Counted from the first letter of the stretch, positions 17,535 through 24,787 are shown. The stretch is 64,000 nt of DNA from Vibrio bathopelagicus (GCF_014879975.1 NZ_CP062500.1:3585239-3649238), one strand, 5' to 3'. Program-made: numbers and translations. Notes: generated by a model from the letters alone, not told the origin.

Positions 17535-18139
17535 TTAGCCCCCTTAAAGGCCGTTGCGACCATTCCCACACCTGCTGCCACTGCAACTGCAATCGCAACT
17601 TTTGACATTTCTCCAGCACTGCCTGTTTGACTGCGAGAGGCGGTATTTTCTGCCATAAGCAAAGCGGCGCGGGCGTTCTCTCCCGATTGCGCCGCCATAG
17701 ACTTAATGGCGGACGTTGTGTCTGCGCTGTTCATGCGCATACTGTCCAATGCCTTTTCTGTCACTTTGCGGTTGCTCTCTAGCGAGCTATCACCAAAGGC
17801 GAGTGCTTTTGATAGTGATTCCTGCCCGTTATCCAGCGCAGCTTTGGTCACATTCTCATTGCTGCTCAGTGCGGCCTTGCTGACGTTCTCATTGGATTGA
17901 ATCGCATCAGAGCCAAGGCTTACCGCCTCCTTAATGGCGGCGGTATTGCTGTCTAGTGCGCTCTTGGTGATTTCGGTTGCCTTTTCCATTGCGGCATGGT
18001 CGGTCATGGTGATATCACCAATGTTCCCATTTACGCCCGAAATAACAACACCAAGGTTATCCCCACTAATGGCACTGGTGCCGCTAGTGTTGGTTGTGTT
18101 TGTAACGTTCTTACTTGAACTACTGCCACCGCCACCCAT
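17531..18139 (-). CDS. Coiled-coil repeat protein with C-terminal membrane helix
   Basis: A 202-residue protein. A Gly/Ser/Asn/Thr-rich N terminus (MGGGGSSSSKNVTNTTNTSG) is followed by a long helical region (about 50-150) with an imperfect 11-residue period (SNENVSKAALS, SNENVTKAALD, NGQESLSKALA, SNRKVTEKALD). A hydrophobic helix near the end follows (VAIAVAVAAGVGMVATAF). This fits a virion membrane-anchored rod. The ATG at 18139 overlaps the upstream stop (TAATG) and has GGAGGGG in front. No close relative recognised. Confidence 0.65.
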   Translation of the reverse strand: MGGGGSSSSKNVTNTTNTSGTSAISGDNLGVVISGVNGNIGDITMTDHAAMEKATEITKSALDSNTAAIKEAVSLGSDAIQSNENVSKAALSSNENVTKAALDNGQESLSKALAFGDSSLESNRKVTEKALDSMRMNSADTTSAIKSMAAQSGENARAALLMAENTASRSQTGSAGEMSKVAIAVAVAAGVGMVATAFKGAK

Positions 18140-18549
18140 TAGCACCCCTCCCATGCGAGTGATAAAACCGATTCATGCTCTGTCTTATCTGCAACAACGA
18201 AACCAAACGCTTTAAGGATGCGTTCCATCCCACGACGCACCGTGTGATATTTAATTGAGCGATAACCTTGAGACTTCACCGCTTCAATAATGCAAGGAGC
18301 CGCTTTCACTAACCCCTTACCTGTCATAGCCAAAATCAAATACTCGTTATCACTGGTAACCAAACCAACAAAACGAACAGAGACACCCGCACCTTTTAAG
18401 TGGTAAAAGCTCGCCTGTTTATTACTGACTGCTTCACAACAAAATTGATATTCAGCCTTGGCACAATGCACCCCGTTAAATGCGGATTTAATCAGGGCAA
18501 ATTGTGCTTTGATGTCAGCGCGAGTAGGTTTAATTAACATGAAATTCAT
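18139..18549 (-). CDS. GNAT-like protein in the structural operon
   Basis: A 136-residue protein. The pattern VSVRFVGLVTSDNEYLILAM, then KGLVKAAPCIIEAVKSQGYR and RRGMERILKAFGF looks like the strand-helix-strand core of a GNAT acetyltransferase, though the acetyl-CoA loop (R/Q-x-x-G-x-G/A) is degenerate. Similar proteins occur among head genes of podoviruses. It overlaps neighbours at both ends (ATGA and TAATG), so it is part of the same translational chain as the membrane proteins. The enzymatic role is uncertain. Confidence 0.55.
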   Translation of the reverse strand: MNFMLIKPTRADIKAQFALIKSAFNGVHCAKAEYQFCCEAVSNKQASFYHLKGAGVSVRFVGLVTSDNEYLILAMTGKGLVKAAPCIIEAVKSQGYRSIKYHTVRRGMERILKAFGFVVADKTEHESVLSLAWEGC

Positions 18550-18767
18550 TTCTTAAACGCCACCCACGCAATACCAAGAGCCAACAAGACAAACGGCAGG
18601 TTTTGAGCAAGGCTTTGCCCCGCACTCCCACCAAAATTGATAGCACCATTACGAATGCCACCAATCGAGTTAGTCCCTGTTGCCTCACTAGGGCCAGCCG
18701 AACCACCTCCAGCACTGATAGGCATAGAACCGCCCGCGCTTAAACCGCCGCCGATACCCGGTATCAT
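18546..18767 (-). CDS. Gly-rich single-helix membrane protein (73 aa)
   Basis: Starts MIPGIGGGLSAGGSMPISAG, is Gly/Ser-rich to about residue 50, then has one strong transmembrane helix (NLPFVLLALGIAWVAFKK) ending in Lys-Lys. The start overlaps the stop of the preceding gene (ATGA). It fits an internal-membrane virion protein of a PM2-like particle. No family recognised. Confidence 0.7.
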   Translation of the reverse strand: MIPGIGGGLSAGGSMPISAGGGSAGPSEATGTNSIGGIRNGAINFGGSAGQSLAQNLPFVLLALGIAWVAFKK

Positions 18768-18916
18768 TTGCCCCCCTTAATGACTCGATAAGCCACATAA
18801 CAGCCGCCACTTACCGCCGCGACTTTTAATAATTTCGTTGCACCTGAACCAGACCAAAAGCCCGCCCCAAATCCAACGCCGCCCGCAACCAGAGGAAGAA
18901 GCACAATCAATGGCAT
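18764..18916 (-). CDS. Small membrane protein (50 aa), structural operon
   Basis: ATG at 18916 with AGGGGGAAGC as ribosome site, stop TGA at 18766-18764 overlapping the next start. The product begins MPLIVLLPLVAGGVGFGAGF and ends CYVAYRVIKGGK: two hydrophobic segments and a basic tail. Coupling on the downstream side and a strong ribosome site support translation. Likely a virion membrane protein. Confidence 0.65.
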   Translation of the reverse strand: MPLIVLLPLVAGGVGFGAGFWSGSGATKLLKVAAVSGGCYVAYRVIKGGK

Positions 18917-18925
18917 GCTTCCCCC

Positions 18926-19201
18926 TTACTTTTTCACTGCAATAACCAACACCGTAAGCAATAACGCGACACCCAAACCGCCACCGACATACAACAATGT
19001 TTTGTCAGTCGTTTGGGGCAGCGGTGAACCTGTCACCGCGTTGCCATGATTATCTTTTACAGGCTGTTGGGGTTGCTGAGTCGTACCTGCGTTTTTCGAT
19101 GAGTCGTCTTTGGTAGCGGTATCAATCAAGTTACCCATACCTTCACCTACATCATCCAGAAGCCCAGACCCAAAATCGGTTAAATCATCCCAAAAAGCCA
19201 A
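18926..19201 (-). CDS. Single-helix membrane protein (91 aa)
   Basis: An acidic N terminus (MAFWDDLTDFGSGLLDDVGE), a Gln/Pro/Thr-rich middle, and one C-terminal membrane helix (LLYVGGGLGVALLLTVLVIAV) with Lys-Lys end. The start is a TTG at 19201, chosen because AGGGGGTGA lies a few bases upstream and nothing better exists. It directly follows the capsid gene, the usual place of major membrane proteins in PM2-like genomes. Confidence 0.7.
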   Translation of the reverse strand: MAFWDDLTDFGSGLLDDVGEGMGNLIDTATKDDSSKNAGTTQQPQQPVKDNHGNAVTGSPLPQTTDKTLLYVGGGLGVALLLTVLVIAVKK

Positions 19202-19211
19202 AAGTCACCCC

Positions 19212-20015
19212 CTACACTAAATCAGGGCGAACAACTTCCACTGACTCAACAATAATTGGAATAGAGCCGACAGGCTGATTGGTTTTCACTGTGAACTTAA
19301 GCTCCGAGCTATGTGCCGTTGGAAACAGTTCATCAATGTAAAAACCGCGCATGATTGGGTCGAAATGGAAGCAGCCCGCTTGCCAAAAACGGCGATTGCG
19401 TTTTGCTCGCATATCTTCCAAAGCTCGTGAAGAGTCAAAGACCTTCACAAAATCACGGTAGATTTGCAGTGTATGAATTTCATCACTTAAAAAGTGCATG
19501 CGGCGAACCAATTGAAGTGGGCCCGAAACAAGATCAAGAAACTCATTTTCTGTAGAGCTTGCTTGCATGGTTTGCTTTTTGATTTTTGGCACAACCACAC
19601 GTGCAGGTTGACGCGCTGAAACGGTCGCCCATGCTTGCAATTGAACCTTGGGTGCATTCGCTTGAGAGGTAGAAGCAATTTCCACTTCTAGCGTAATGTT
19701 ATCGCCCATTTCCGTTACCAGACCTGTGTAACGAACGCCGTTTTTCGTTTTTGCTGTGATATCAGACAGTGGAATTGTGAAGAAACCATCTACCTGAGTC
19801 AGGCCTTTGTACGCTTCTAACTTCTTGATGAACTCACCATCTAAAACAATGATTTCATCTGCATTAAGTGTCAGCGTGATACGGCGCAATTGTGCAGCCG
19901 CAAGGTTGGTCTCAAGAAAGATTTCTTCATAAGTAGGACCAATCGGAATAGTCAGCGTTGCTTTCTCGCCGTAATCCGCACCCGTGAAGGAATTGAGTTT
20001 AGTTGGAGCAGACAT
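19212..20015 (-). CDS. Major capsid protein, PM2-P2-like double jelly roll
   Basis: A 267-residue protein, nearly the length I remember for PM2 P2 (269). The N-terminal region KLNSFTGADYGEKATLTIPI followed by GPTYEEIFLE corresponds to the LNS...LPIGQTYE segment of P2 as I remember it. The rest is beta-rich in two halves (about 15-120 and 140-265) as expected for a double jelly roll. GGGAG is placed 9 bases before the ATG. It is the first large gene of the structural operon, just downstream of the ATPase gene. A structure prediction would decide the fold. Confidence 0.78.
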   Translation of the reverse strand: MSAPTKLNSFTGADYGEKATLTIPIGPTYEEIFLETNLAAAQLRRITLTLNADEIIVLDGEFIKKLEAYKGLTQVDGFFTIPLSDITAKTKNGVRYTGLVTEMGDNITLEVEIASTSQANAPKVQLQAWATVSARQPARVVVPKIKKQTMQASSTENEFLDLVSGPLQLVRRMHFLSDEIHTLQIYRDFVKVFDSSRALEDMRAKRNRRFWQAGCFHFDPIMRGFYIDELFPTAHSSELKFTVKTNQPVGSIPIIVESVEVVRPDLV

Positions 20016-20029
20016 TGATAATTACTCCC

Positions 20030-20146
20030 TTAACCGATGGTATCTTCAACAGCGTCAACGTTGTTTGAAGCCCAAACCACGCCAGCCGCCACAACGGATG
20101 CTACAAGAGCAATAACCGCGAGTTTCTTCGGTGTAAAACCTGCCAT
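20030..20146 (-). CDS. Small membrane protein (38 aa) preceding the capsid gene
   Basis: ATG at 20146 with AGG upstream; product MAGFTPKKLAVIALVASVVA followed by AGVVWASNNVDAVEDTIG. One transmembrane helix with a Lys-Lys N-terminal flank. Its stop codon is 14 bases from the capsid start and overlaps the capsid ribosome-site region. The ORF begins only 12 bases after a terminator T tract. It could be a virion membrane peptide or a leader ORF. Confidence 0.6.
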   Translation of the reverse strand: MAGFTPKKLAVIALVASVVAAGVVWASNNVDAVEDTIG

Positions 20147-20158
20147 TTCTTTACCTAT

Positions 20159-20187
20159 AAAAAAAACCGCCCAACATTAGGCGGCTT
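20159..20187 (-). terminator. Terminator between the ATPase and capsid genes
   Basis: On the minus strand CCGCC (20184-20180) pairs with GGCGG (20171-20167) around an 8-base loop, flanked by AAAAG and a run of eight T. It lies after the packaging ATPase gene and just before the 38-residue ORF and capsid gene. Unless a promoter is squeezed into the 12 bases after it, capsid transcription must read through it. Confidence 0.7.
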
Positions 20188-20201
20188 TTACTTAAACAGG
20201 C

Positions 20202-20241
20202 TATTGGGAATCGATTCCTAATAGTTATTGGGAATCGATTC
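20202..20241. repeat. Tandem 16-bp repeat with palindromic core
   Basis: TATTGGGAATCGATTC occurs at 20202-20217 and 20226-20241, a 24-bp period. Each contains the palindrome GAATCGATTC. The pair lies in the 121-bp gap between the ATPase stop and the capsid-side leader ORF. It is a good candidate for a regulator-binding site or late-promoter element. Confidence 0.65.
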
Positions 20242-20267
20242 GGAATAAATGGGCTTTGCATCACAAT

Positions 20268-20927
20268 TTACCACTTAATCACCCCTTTTTTGAACGCTTT
20301 ACCGTCTTGTAATAGGTACTCAAGTGGATCAAGTTTTTCGATATCACTTGCAGGGATTCCGGTCATTTTTTCCAAATACACAGCACTAGCCTTGGTCTTT
20401 TGCATCATCACACAGGCATGCTGACAGTTATCGATAATGGTCTTTGAAACTTCCTGACCACGTTGAAACAGGTTAATAGTATGCAGGTTAAACTTACGGC
20501 CTAAGCGCAATATTTTGCCATGATAGCCCGTTGCTTTACCTGCATTTTCGCTATGTTCCGCAACCTCTTCGCAGATGATTTTAAGCGGTTTTTTGTGCTT
20601 ACCATTCCCCATAGCCCAAACCACTTGGCAAAACTTATCAAAGTCTTTGGTTGTGGTTTCATGAGTCGGTTGATAGGCAATCTTAAAGCCTTGTTTTGTC
20701 TTACGACCTGCAATCAGTGCGGCGGCAAACTCTTTAATATTGGAATACCCGCGCACCACACGCCCTGCAAGCTTTCCACTGTAATCGCCCATTGGGTCAA
20801 ACATAGCCACTTGGTCAGTATCTTTGATAAAGAGTTTTTTGGCAGCGGATGTTTTCCCGCTGCCACTCATACCAACCGCAAACACATGACCATTTTTAAG
20901 GGCATTATTTGGGTTAATTGGCTGCAT
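20268..20927 (-). CDS. Genome-packaging ATPase (FtsK/HerA superfamily)
   Basis: A 219-residue P-loop ATPase. Walker A is GMSGSGKTSAAKKL (about 19-32), a following DPMGDYSG matches the region after Walker A in packaging ATPases, and Walker B is LKIICEEVAEH (about 115-125). The size matches PM2 P9, and the position next to the capsid gene matches DJR viruses, where this enzyme pumps DNA into preformed capsids. TAAATG links it to the preceding gene. Zot-like proteins of filamentous phages are an alternative, but those have a C-terminal membrane/periplasmic part that is missing here. Confidence 0.82.
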   Translation of the reverse strand: MQPINPNNALKNGHVFAVGMSGSGKTSAAKKLFIKDTDQVAMFDPMGDYSGKLAGRVVRGYSNIKEFAAALIAGRKTKQGFKIAYQPTHETTTKDFDKFCQVVWAMGNGKHKKPLKIICEEVAEHSENAGKATGYHGKILRLGRKFNLHTINLFQRGQEVSKTIIDNCQHACVMMQKTKASAVYLEKMTGIPASDIEKLDPLEYLLQDGKAFKKGVIKW

Positions 20928-21398
20928 TTATTGTGCTTCCTCCGCGGAATCTGTTGCCTCTTCCGATTGAGTGATTTCTTTCGCCGCATCGGATGCCTTA
21001 AGCATTTTGATTTGTTGGAATGACGTAAAGCCTAATGAACCCGCCGCGACCAGAAATGCAAACTCTTCTTTGTAGGCTGCTAACCATGGGGGCATTTCAC
21101 CGCCATATTTCACAAACAAAGGTGCTGCCGTACTTGCCACGCTTTCTGCCTGTGATGGGTCAATAGCAAAGTCTTTATGTCCAAACTGTTTTAGCAATTG
21201 CTCAGACACACCAAGAATTGCCATTACAGACGCTGAGCCTTGCGCTAGAGCTTGCGCATTATCCGCTTGTTTAATATCAGCGGTACTAGGGTCAAAATCT
21301 TGCTCATCACCTAACTGTTGAAGCAGTGCCGCTTCATCTTCCGTTGTGTGCACATCTTCATTCACTTCAATTTCATTTACTTCTAATTCGTTTTCCAT
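20928..21398 (-). CDS. Acidic protein with hydrophobic C-terminal segment (156 aa)
   Basis: The N terminus is strongly acidic (MENELEVNEIEVNEDVHTTE); the middle (about 55-105) is helical; a hydrophobic stretch FAFLVAAGSLGFTSF lies at about 112-126, followed by an acidic Ser/Glu-rich tail. Translation is coupled to both neighbours (TAAATG). Neighbouring the ATPase suggests a packaging-vertex or membrane-protein role. No family recognised. Confidence 0.65.
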   Translation of the reverse strand: MENELEVNEIEVNEDVHTTEDEAALLQQLGDEQDFDPSTADIKQADNAQALAQGSASVMAILGVSEQLLKQFGHKDFAIDPSQAESVASTAAPLFVKYGGEMPPWLAAYKEEFAFLVAAGSLGFTSFQQIKMLKASDAAKEITQSEEATDSAEEAQ

Positions 21399-21794
21399 TT
21401 ACGCCACCACTTTGATTGTTTTAACTAGACCACCAAACACCAACCCCATAAGAGCACCAATACCCACACACGCCGCCGTTCCGATTGGCTTTGATTCCGT
21501 ATCTGTATTGGGTTTCGGTGTTGGCTCTGGATTGGGTTTAAATTCCCCTTGATTGACAATCGGTTTAGCCTCTGGCTTTGGAGCTTTGAGCTTTTCGATA
21601 TCTGATTGCACTTCTTCAAGTGATTTAAAGGCATTCATTTCTGCTTGCATTGCCTTGCCTGTACGAGTATCAGGGCCACACTCACAACGACCATGAACAT
21701 AAGCCGAACGTTTCCCTTTACCTTGCTTGATTGCCTTTGGTGTTAAGCAAGTCGAGCACACTACATACCCTAAGATTTCGTTTTCATTTTCCAT
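21399..21794 (-). CDS. Zinc-ribbon protein with C-terminal membrane helix
   Basis: A 131-residue protein. Residues 13-38 show CSTCLTPK and CECGPD, a CxxC...CxC zinc-ribbon pattern. A helical segment and a Pro/Lys-rich linker (about 70-100) follow, and a C-terminal transmembrane helix (GTAACVGIGALMGLVFGGLV) ends it. It is the tail-anchored type, with the zinc domain facing the cytoplasm or capsid interior. Its start overlaps the upstream stop (TAATG). May tether nucleic acid or the ATPase to membrane; that is inference. Confidence 0.65.
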   Translation of the reverse strand: MENENEILGYVVCSTCLTPKAIKQGKGKRSAYVHGRCECGPDTRTGKAMQAEMNAFKSLEEVQSDIEKLKAPKPEAKPIVNQGEFKPNPEPTPKPNTDTESKPIGTAACVGIGALMGLVFGGLVKTIKVVA

Positions 21795-21973
21795 TAGCTA
21801 TTTTCCTTTTCTAATGCGTTTAGACGTTGGTTAAAGGCTTTAAAAAGCCAAATGGTTTTCACTAGCCAAGGCTTAATGAAACCGAAGCCCATCGGGGGCT
21901 TATACGCTTGCGACTCCGAATCCATTTCATTCAGTAAACGAGTGGTTTCGCTTTGTATTGTTTTTTCCGTCAT
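21794..21973 (-). CDS. Small protein downstream of Rep (59 aa)
   Basis: ATG at 21973 overlaps the Rep stop (ATGA), and its TAA overlaps the next start (TAATG). The product begins MTEKTIQSETTRLLNEMDSE, then has a Pro/aromatic-rich centre (YKPPMGFGFIKPWLVKTIWL) and a coiled-coil-like end. Double coupling is the evidence for translation. No family recognised. Confidence 0.65.
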   Translation of the reverse strand: MTEKTIQSETTRLLNEMDSESQAYKPPMGFGFIKPWLVKTIWLFKAFNQRLNALEKENS

Positions 21974-23898
21974 TGGATTACCTGTTGTCGATAGTATTGC
22001 TCTACTTCGTTCATGGCCTGACCGAGTAGCTCTTGTTGAATTTCATAAGTTGGTATTGGCGGCAAGTCCTGATTGAGCAGACTTAACCAGTTAGCTTGAT
22101 TGACTTGCCAACGCTTAAACTCTTGTTGGTAACGGTCTTTTGCTTCAAGGCGTATATCATCTAGATACGCATCCTCTGTCGTCATACTCCAACCTCTAGC
22201 CCCTGCCGCCCACTCTAAGAATTGATTAGCTTTTTGTTCGCAGTCCTCGCCCTCAAAGCTAATCGAAAATTGATTATCTGAACTGGCAAACACGCCGCGA
22301 CTGCTTAAACGTTCCTTTTGTGCTCGAATTTCGCTATCTATCTGCTTTATGAGTCTATTTAGCTTGACGACTGCCCCGACCTTTGTAGCTTTTTTATTGA
22401 TAGCAATGGCTTTTTGGGCCTCTTCTTTTTTGGCTTTCTTGCGAGCAATTTCGCGCTTAGTTGGAGCTTTCCATTGCTCTAAACGATACCCACACTCTTT
22501 GATAATTCCCGTCATATTGGAAACGTCAAAGCTTGCCAACGCCTCCCACTCAGGGGCTCGACTGCAACGAGCAATGTTATAGCGATTACCTTTAATCAAC
22601 CCTTGGTCAGCATTACCACCTTTAGCGGCATAACCAATTGCTTTGATGAGATAACCCGCCGCCGCTTCTTTGTGCTGAATACGTTGGAGATTAGCCATAC
22701 CACGCCCCCAAAGGCGCTCAACACGTTTCGCCCACCCTTGAAAATGCTCTTTAGGCACGTGGTAATTCAATAGAATATGAACGTGTGGATTTGGCTCACC
22801 GTTTTCATTCGCAGGACATTCAGCAACCCAAACATAATGAAAGTCGAAAGGCTTTTTCGTTGCTCCGTGTAATTCTTGGGTATGTGTTCGAACCTGCTTG
22901 TTTTCGTCTTTCGCTTTCCAGATAGCTTTAAGTGGTCGCCCTTGGTTCCCCTGAACAACTATCTTATTGGTTAGAGAAAGTTCACCAACCTCAGACGGTT
23001 GATATTCAAAACCGCGCTGATACATTTTTTTAAGACCATCAAGAAAACGAGATACCTCTTTGCCTATGGTGGTTTGAATAGGGCAATACGCTAAACCCTC
23101 ATCGGTCAACGCTTCACCGCCGAACAAATGCTTTCGCTGTTCTTCGGTAAAAGTTAAGGTCAGGAACGTAGTAAAACCGCCATGACAAGTAGCTACATAT
23201 GCACCCGCCTCAAAGATTTTCTTAACTGCGTTTGAACTTAACTTTTCAGTGAAACGCTCACCTGTTGGTGATTGCGGCGCATCGCTTGGGCTTGGGTGGT
23301 AAGTGACTTGCAATTTCACTTGTTGAGCCCACTCTCTTTTGAGCAAATAGGCGCGACTCTGTCCTTTAGGGATATAATCAAGGCGATTGCGTTCTTTATC
23401 TCGCACCCATCCGACTTGTGGCGCGTTTTGTTCAGTTCCGTAGTGCTGTGACTCCACATGAACACTTTGTGTTTTTGAGCGCGGTTTTAGACGGCGTGAG
23501 CGGGTGATAAAGCGGTCTAAATGGCGTCTTTTTTCGTGTCGGACTTTGCCGCCCTTTGACAAGCCTAGTGTCTCCACGGCTCCGCCGTGCGCTCCGCGCC
23601 GAGAATTGGTGAAATATTCAGGAGTGATTAACGTAAGTTTTTTATCCTGAACTAATTGCCAAATTTCCGCTGATTCCTTGGTGTTGTGAAAGTGGACTTG
23701 CTCCATTGCATGTAACTTACCTTGCTCACTTTCCATCCAATCAGAATTTTGAGCACTAAAAAAACCGCTCTCGATAGCGGCTATATTTTTTTCAGTTGTC
23801 GCAACGTCTTGCGCTAAGGCAGTGACATAGCCCACATCATGCGGACTCAAAATATTAGTGATTTCTCGCTCACCTTGCGGTTCATACAAATAATTCAT
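21970..23898 (-). CDS. HUH-type replication initiator (Rep)
   Basis: A 642-residue rolling-circle initiator. The HUH metal motif is in NPHVHILLNYHV at about 372-384, and the nicking-tyrosine motif is AGYLIKAIGYAAK at about 415-427, with a lysine three residues after the first tyrosine. The segment FLTLTFTEEQR (about 245-255) fits HUH motif I. The size matches PM2 P12 (634 aa as I remember) and the P2 gpA-like superfamily. A long charged C-terminal helix (about 480-640) may bind host helicase. It nicks the supercoiled genome to start replication. Two GC-rich hairpins lie inside the gene. Confidence 0.85.
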   Translation of the reverse strand: MNYLYEPQGEREITNILSPHDVGYVTALAQDVATTEKNIAAIESGFFSAQNSDWMESEQGKLHAMEQVHFHNTKESAEIWQLVQDKKLTLITPEYFTNSRRGAHGGAVETLGLSKGGKVRHEKRRHLDRFITRSRRLKPRSKTQSVHVESQHYGTEQNAPQVGWVRDKERNRLDYIPKGQSRAYLLKREWAQQVKLQVTYHPSPSDAPQSPTGERFTEKLSSNAVKKIFEAGAYVATCHGGFTTFLTLTFTEEQRKHLFGGEALTDEGLAYCPIQTTIGKEVSRFLDGLKKMYQRGFEYQPSEVGELSLTNKIVVQGNQGRPLKAIWKAKDENKQVRTHTQELHGATKKPFDFHYVWVAECPANENGEPNPHVHILLNYHVPKEHFQGWAKRVERLWGRGMANLQRIQHKEAAAGYLIKAIGYAAKGGNADQGLIKGNRYNIARCSRAPEWEALASFDVSNMTGIIKECGYRLEQWKAPTKREIARKKAKKEEAQKAIAINKKATKVGAVVKLNRLIKQIDSEIRAQKERLSSRGVFASSDNQFSISFEGEDCEQKANQFLEWAAGARGWSMTTEDAYLDDIRLEAKDRYQQEFKRWQVNQANWLSLLNQDLPPIPTYEIQQELLGQAMNEVEQYYRQQVIQ

Positions 23899-23916
23899 AT
23901 TGTCACCAGTGACGGG

Positions 23917-24108
23917 TTATAAATGCTCTAAAGAAACGTACCTACCTGACTTGGTATCGCGCAGGGTGTTAAAGGTTAAATGACGAAATTCACAACATGC
24001 TTTTGCCAACATGTGAAACTCGCTTTCTCTATCCTCTGGAACCCACAAAGTGACCTTTTTTAGTCCTTGCGCTTTCTTAGCCGCTTCGTATCTTGCATTG
24101 CGACTCAT
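23917..24108 (-). CDS. Small basic protein, possible ribbon-helix-helix
   Basis: A 63-residue protein, MSRNARYEAAKKAQGLKKVT, then LWVPEDRESEFHMLAKACCE. A basic strand followed by two helices is the pattern of small RHH DNA-binding proteins common next to phage Rep genes. Its start overlaps the previous stop (ATGA). It could regulate rep or copy number; this is inferred from fold pattern only. Confidence 0.6.
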   Translation of the reverse strand: MSRNARYEAAKKAQGLKKVTLWVPEDRESEFHMLAKACCEFRHLTFNTLRDTKSGRYVSLEHL

Positions 24109-24239
24109 GCAAACACCCCCGCACGAGCAAAGCCTATTGCTACCACTGCAACAAAGGCAGAGCGGGCAACGACTTCAAACTTAGATTGAGAGCTGCAAGA
24201 AAATACCAATGAAGCAAATACAAAAATTGATGCATCCAT
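24105..24239 (-). CDS. Small hydrophobic protein (44 aa)
   Basis: ATG at 24239 overlaps the upstream stop (TAATG), and its TGA overlaps the next start (ATGA). The product begins MDASIFVFASLVFSCSSQSK and ends FVAVVAIGFARAGVFA, so it has two hydrophobic segments. Fixed in the coupled chain of early genes. No family recognised. Confidence 0.55.
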   Translation of the reverse strand: MDASIFVFASLVFSCSSQSKFEVVARSAFVAVVAIGFARAGVFA

Positions 24240-24415
24240 TACAAAATCGCCTCTCTATGTTTAAGCACCTGTAGCCTTGCAGCGCGTTTATATTCCATCT
24301 GACCTTTACGGCTAAAACGGTAGTCCTTACCGCTTTTCGATTTTGAGCTATAACCATTAGGAAAATGTTTAGCCTTTAGGTTATCTAGAATTTCGAGCCC
24401 TTTTGCAGTTGGCAT
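24239..24415 (-). CDS. Small basic protein (58 aa)
   Basis: ATG at 24415 with GGGGGATTT just upstream; product MPTAKGLEILDNLKAKHFPN, then a Ser/Lys-rich loop and a basic helical tail (KRAARLQVLKHREAIL). No acidic patch or membrane helix. It starts 9 bases after the Cox-like gene and is coupled downstream by TAATG. It may bind nucleic acid; function unknown. Confidence 0.6.
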   Translation of the reverse strand: MPTAKGLEILDNLKAKHFPNGYSSKSKSGKDYRFSRKGQMEYKRAARLQVLKHREAIL

Positions 24416-24424
24416 AAATCCCCC

Positions 24425-24679
24425 TTAAATAGCTGCACGCCAGTCTTGGTATTTAGACGCCTGTTCTTCTGCTAACTGGTCAATAGCTCGCATATTGATT
24501 AACACTCGACGTGCATCACTTGAGCTTTCACGCTTCAAAAGTGGAAGCTGACCGCGCTTAACCTGCATTCGGACAGCATTTAAAGACAATCCTGTTAGGT
24601 CTGCATACTTTTCAGGCGTCACAAAAGACCCATAAAAACCGTTAACTTCATTCATTTCTGTTTGTTTATGACCTACCAT
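24425..24679 (-). CDS. Cox/excisionase-like wHTH protein
   Basis: An 84-residue protein. The core FVTPEKYADLTGLSLNAVRM followed by QVKRGQLPLLKR matches the MerR/Xis-like winged-helix pattern used by P2 Cox and AlpA: a helix-turn-helix and a short basic wing. First gene of the leftward early operon and divergent from the repressor, exactly where a Cox protein sits in P2-like switches. It would act both as repressor antagonist and as excisionase for the integrase at 25495. Confidence 0.75.
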   Translation of the reverse strand: MVGHKQTEMNEVNGFYGSFVTPEKYADLTGLSLNAVRMQVKRGQLPLLKRESSSDARRVLINMRAIDQLAEEQASKYQDWRAAI

Positions 24680-24703
24680 GACTTAAACACTCCAATAGTT
24701 AGC

Positions 24704-24775
24704 TAAAGAACCAATCAAATGGTTCGTTAAGGTTCTATTGGATTTAAACATATTTGTTCTGGTTTTCAAAGGTTC
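24704..24775. promoter_or_regulatory. Lysogeny switch operators (GGTTC half-sites)
   Basis: The 108-bp gap between the divergent cox-like and repressor genes contains GAACC (24706-24710), GGTTC (24719-24723), GGTTC (24729-24733) and GGTTC (24769-24773), the first two forming an inverted repeat around AATCAAAT. Such an array between a repressor and its antagonist is the expected operator region, with divergent promoters in the AT-rich spacers. Confidence 0.6.
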
Positions 24776-24787
24776 TTAAGGGTAATT

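Noticed and set aside
20268..20927. Zot-like filamentous phage assembly ATPase
   Set aside because: No C-terminal membrane/periplasmic part, and the neighbours are a PM2-like capsid gene and HUH Rep of the PM2/P2 type, not filamentous phage coat genes.
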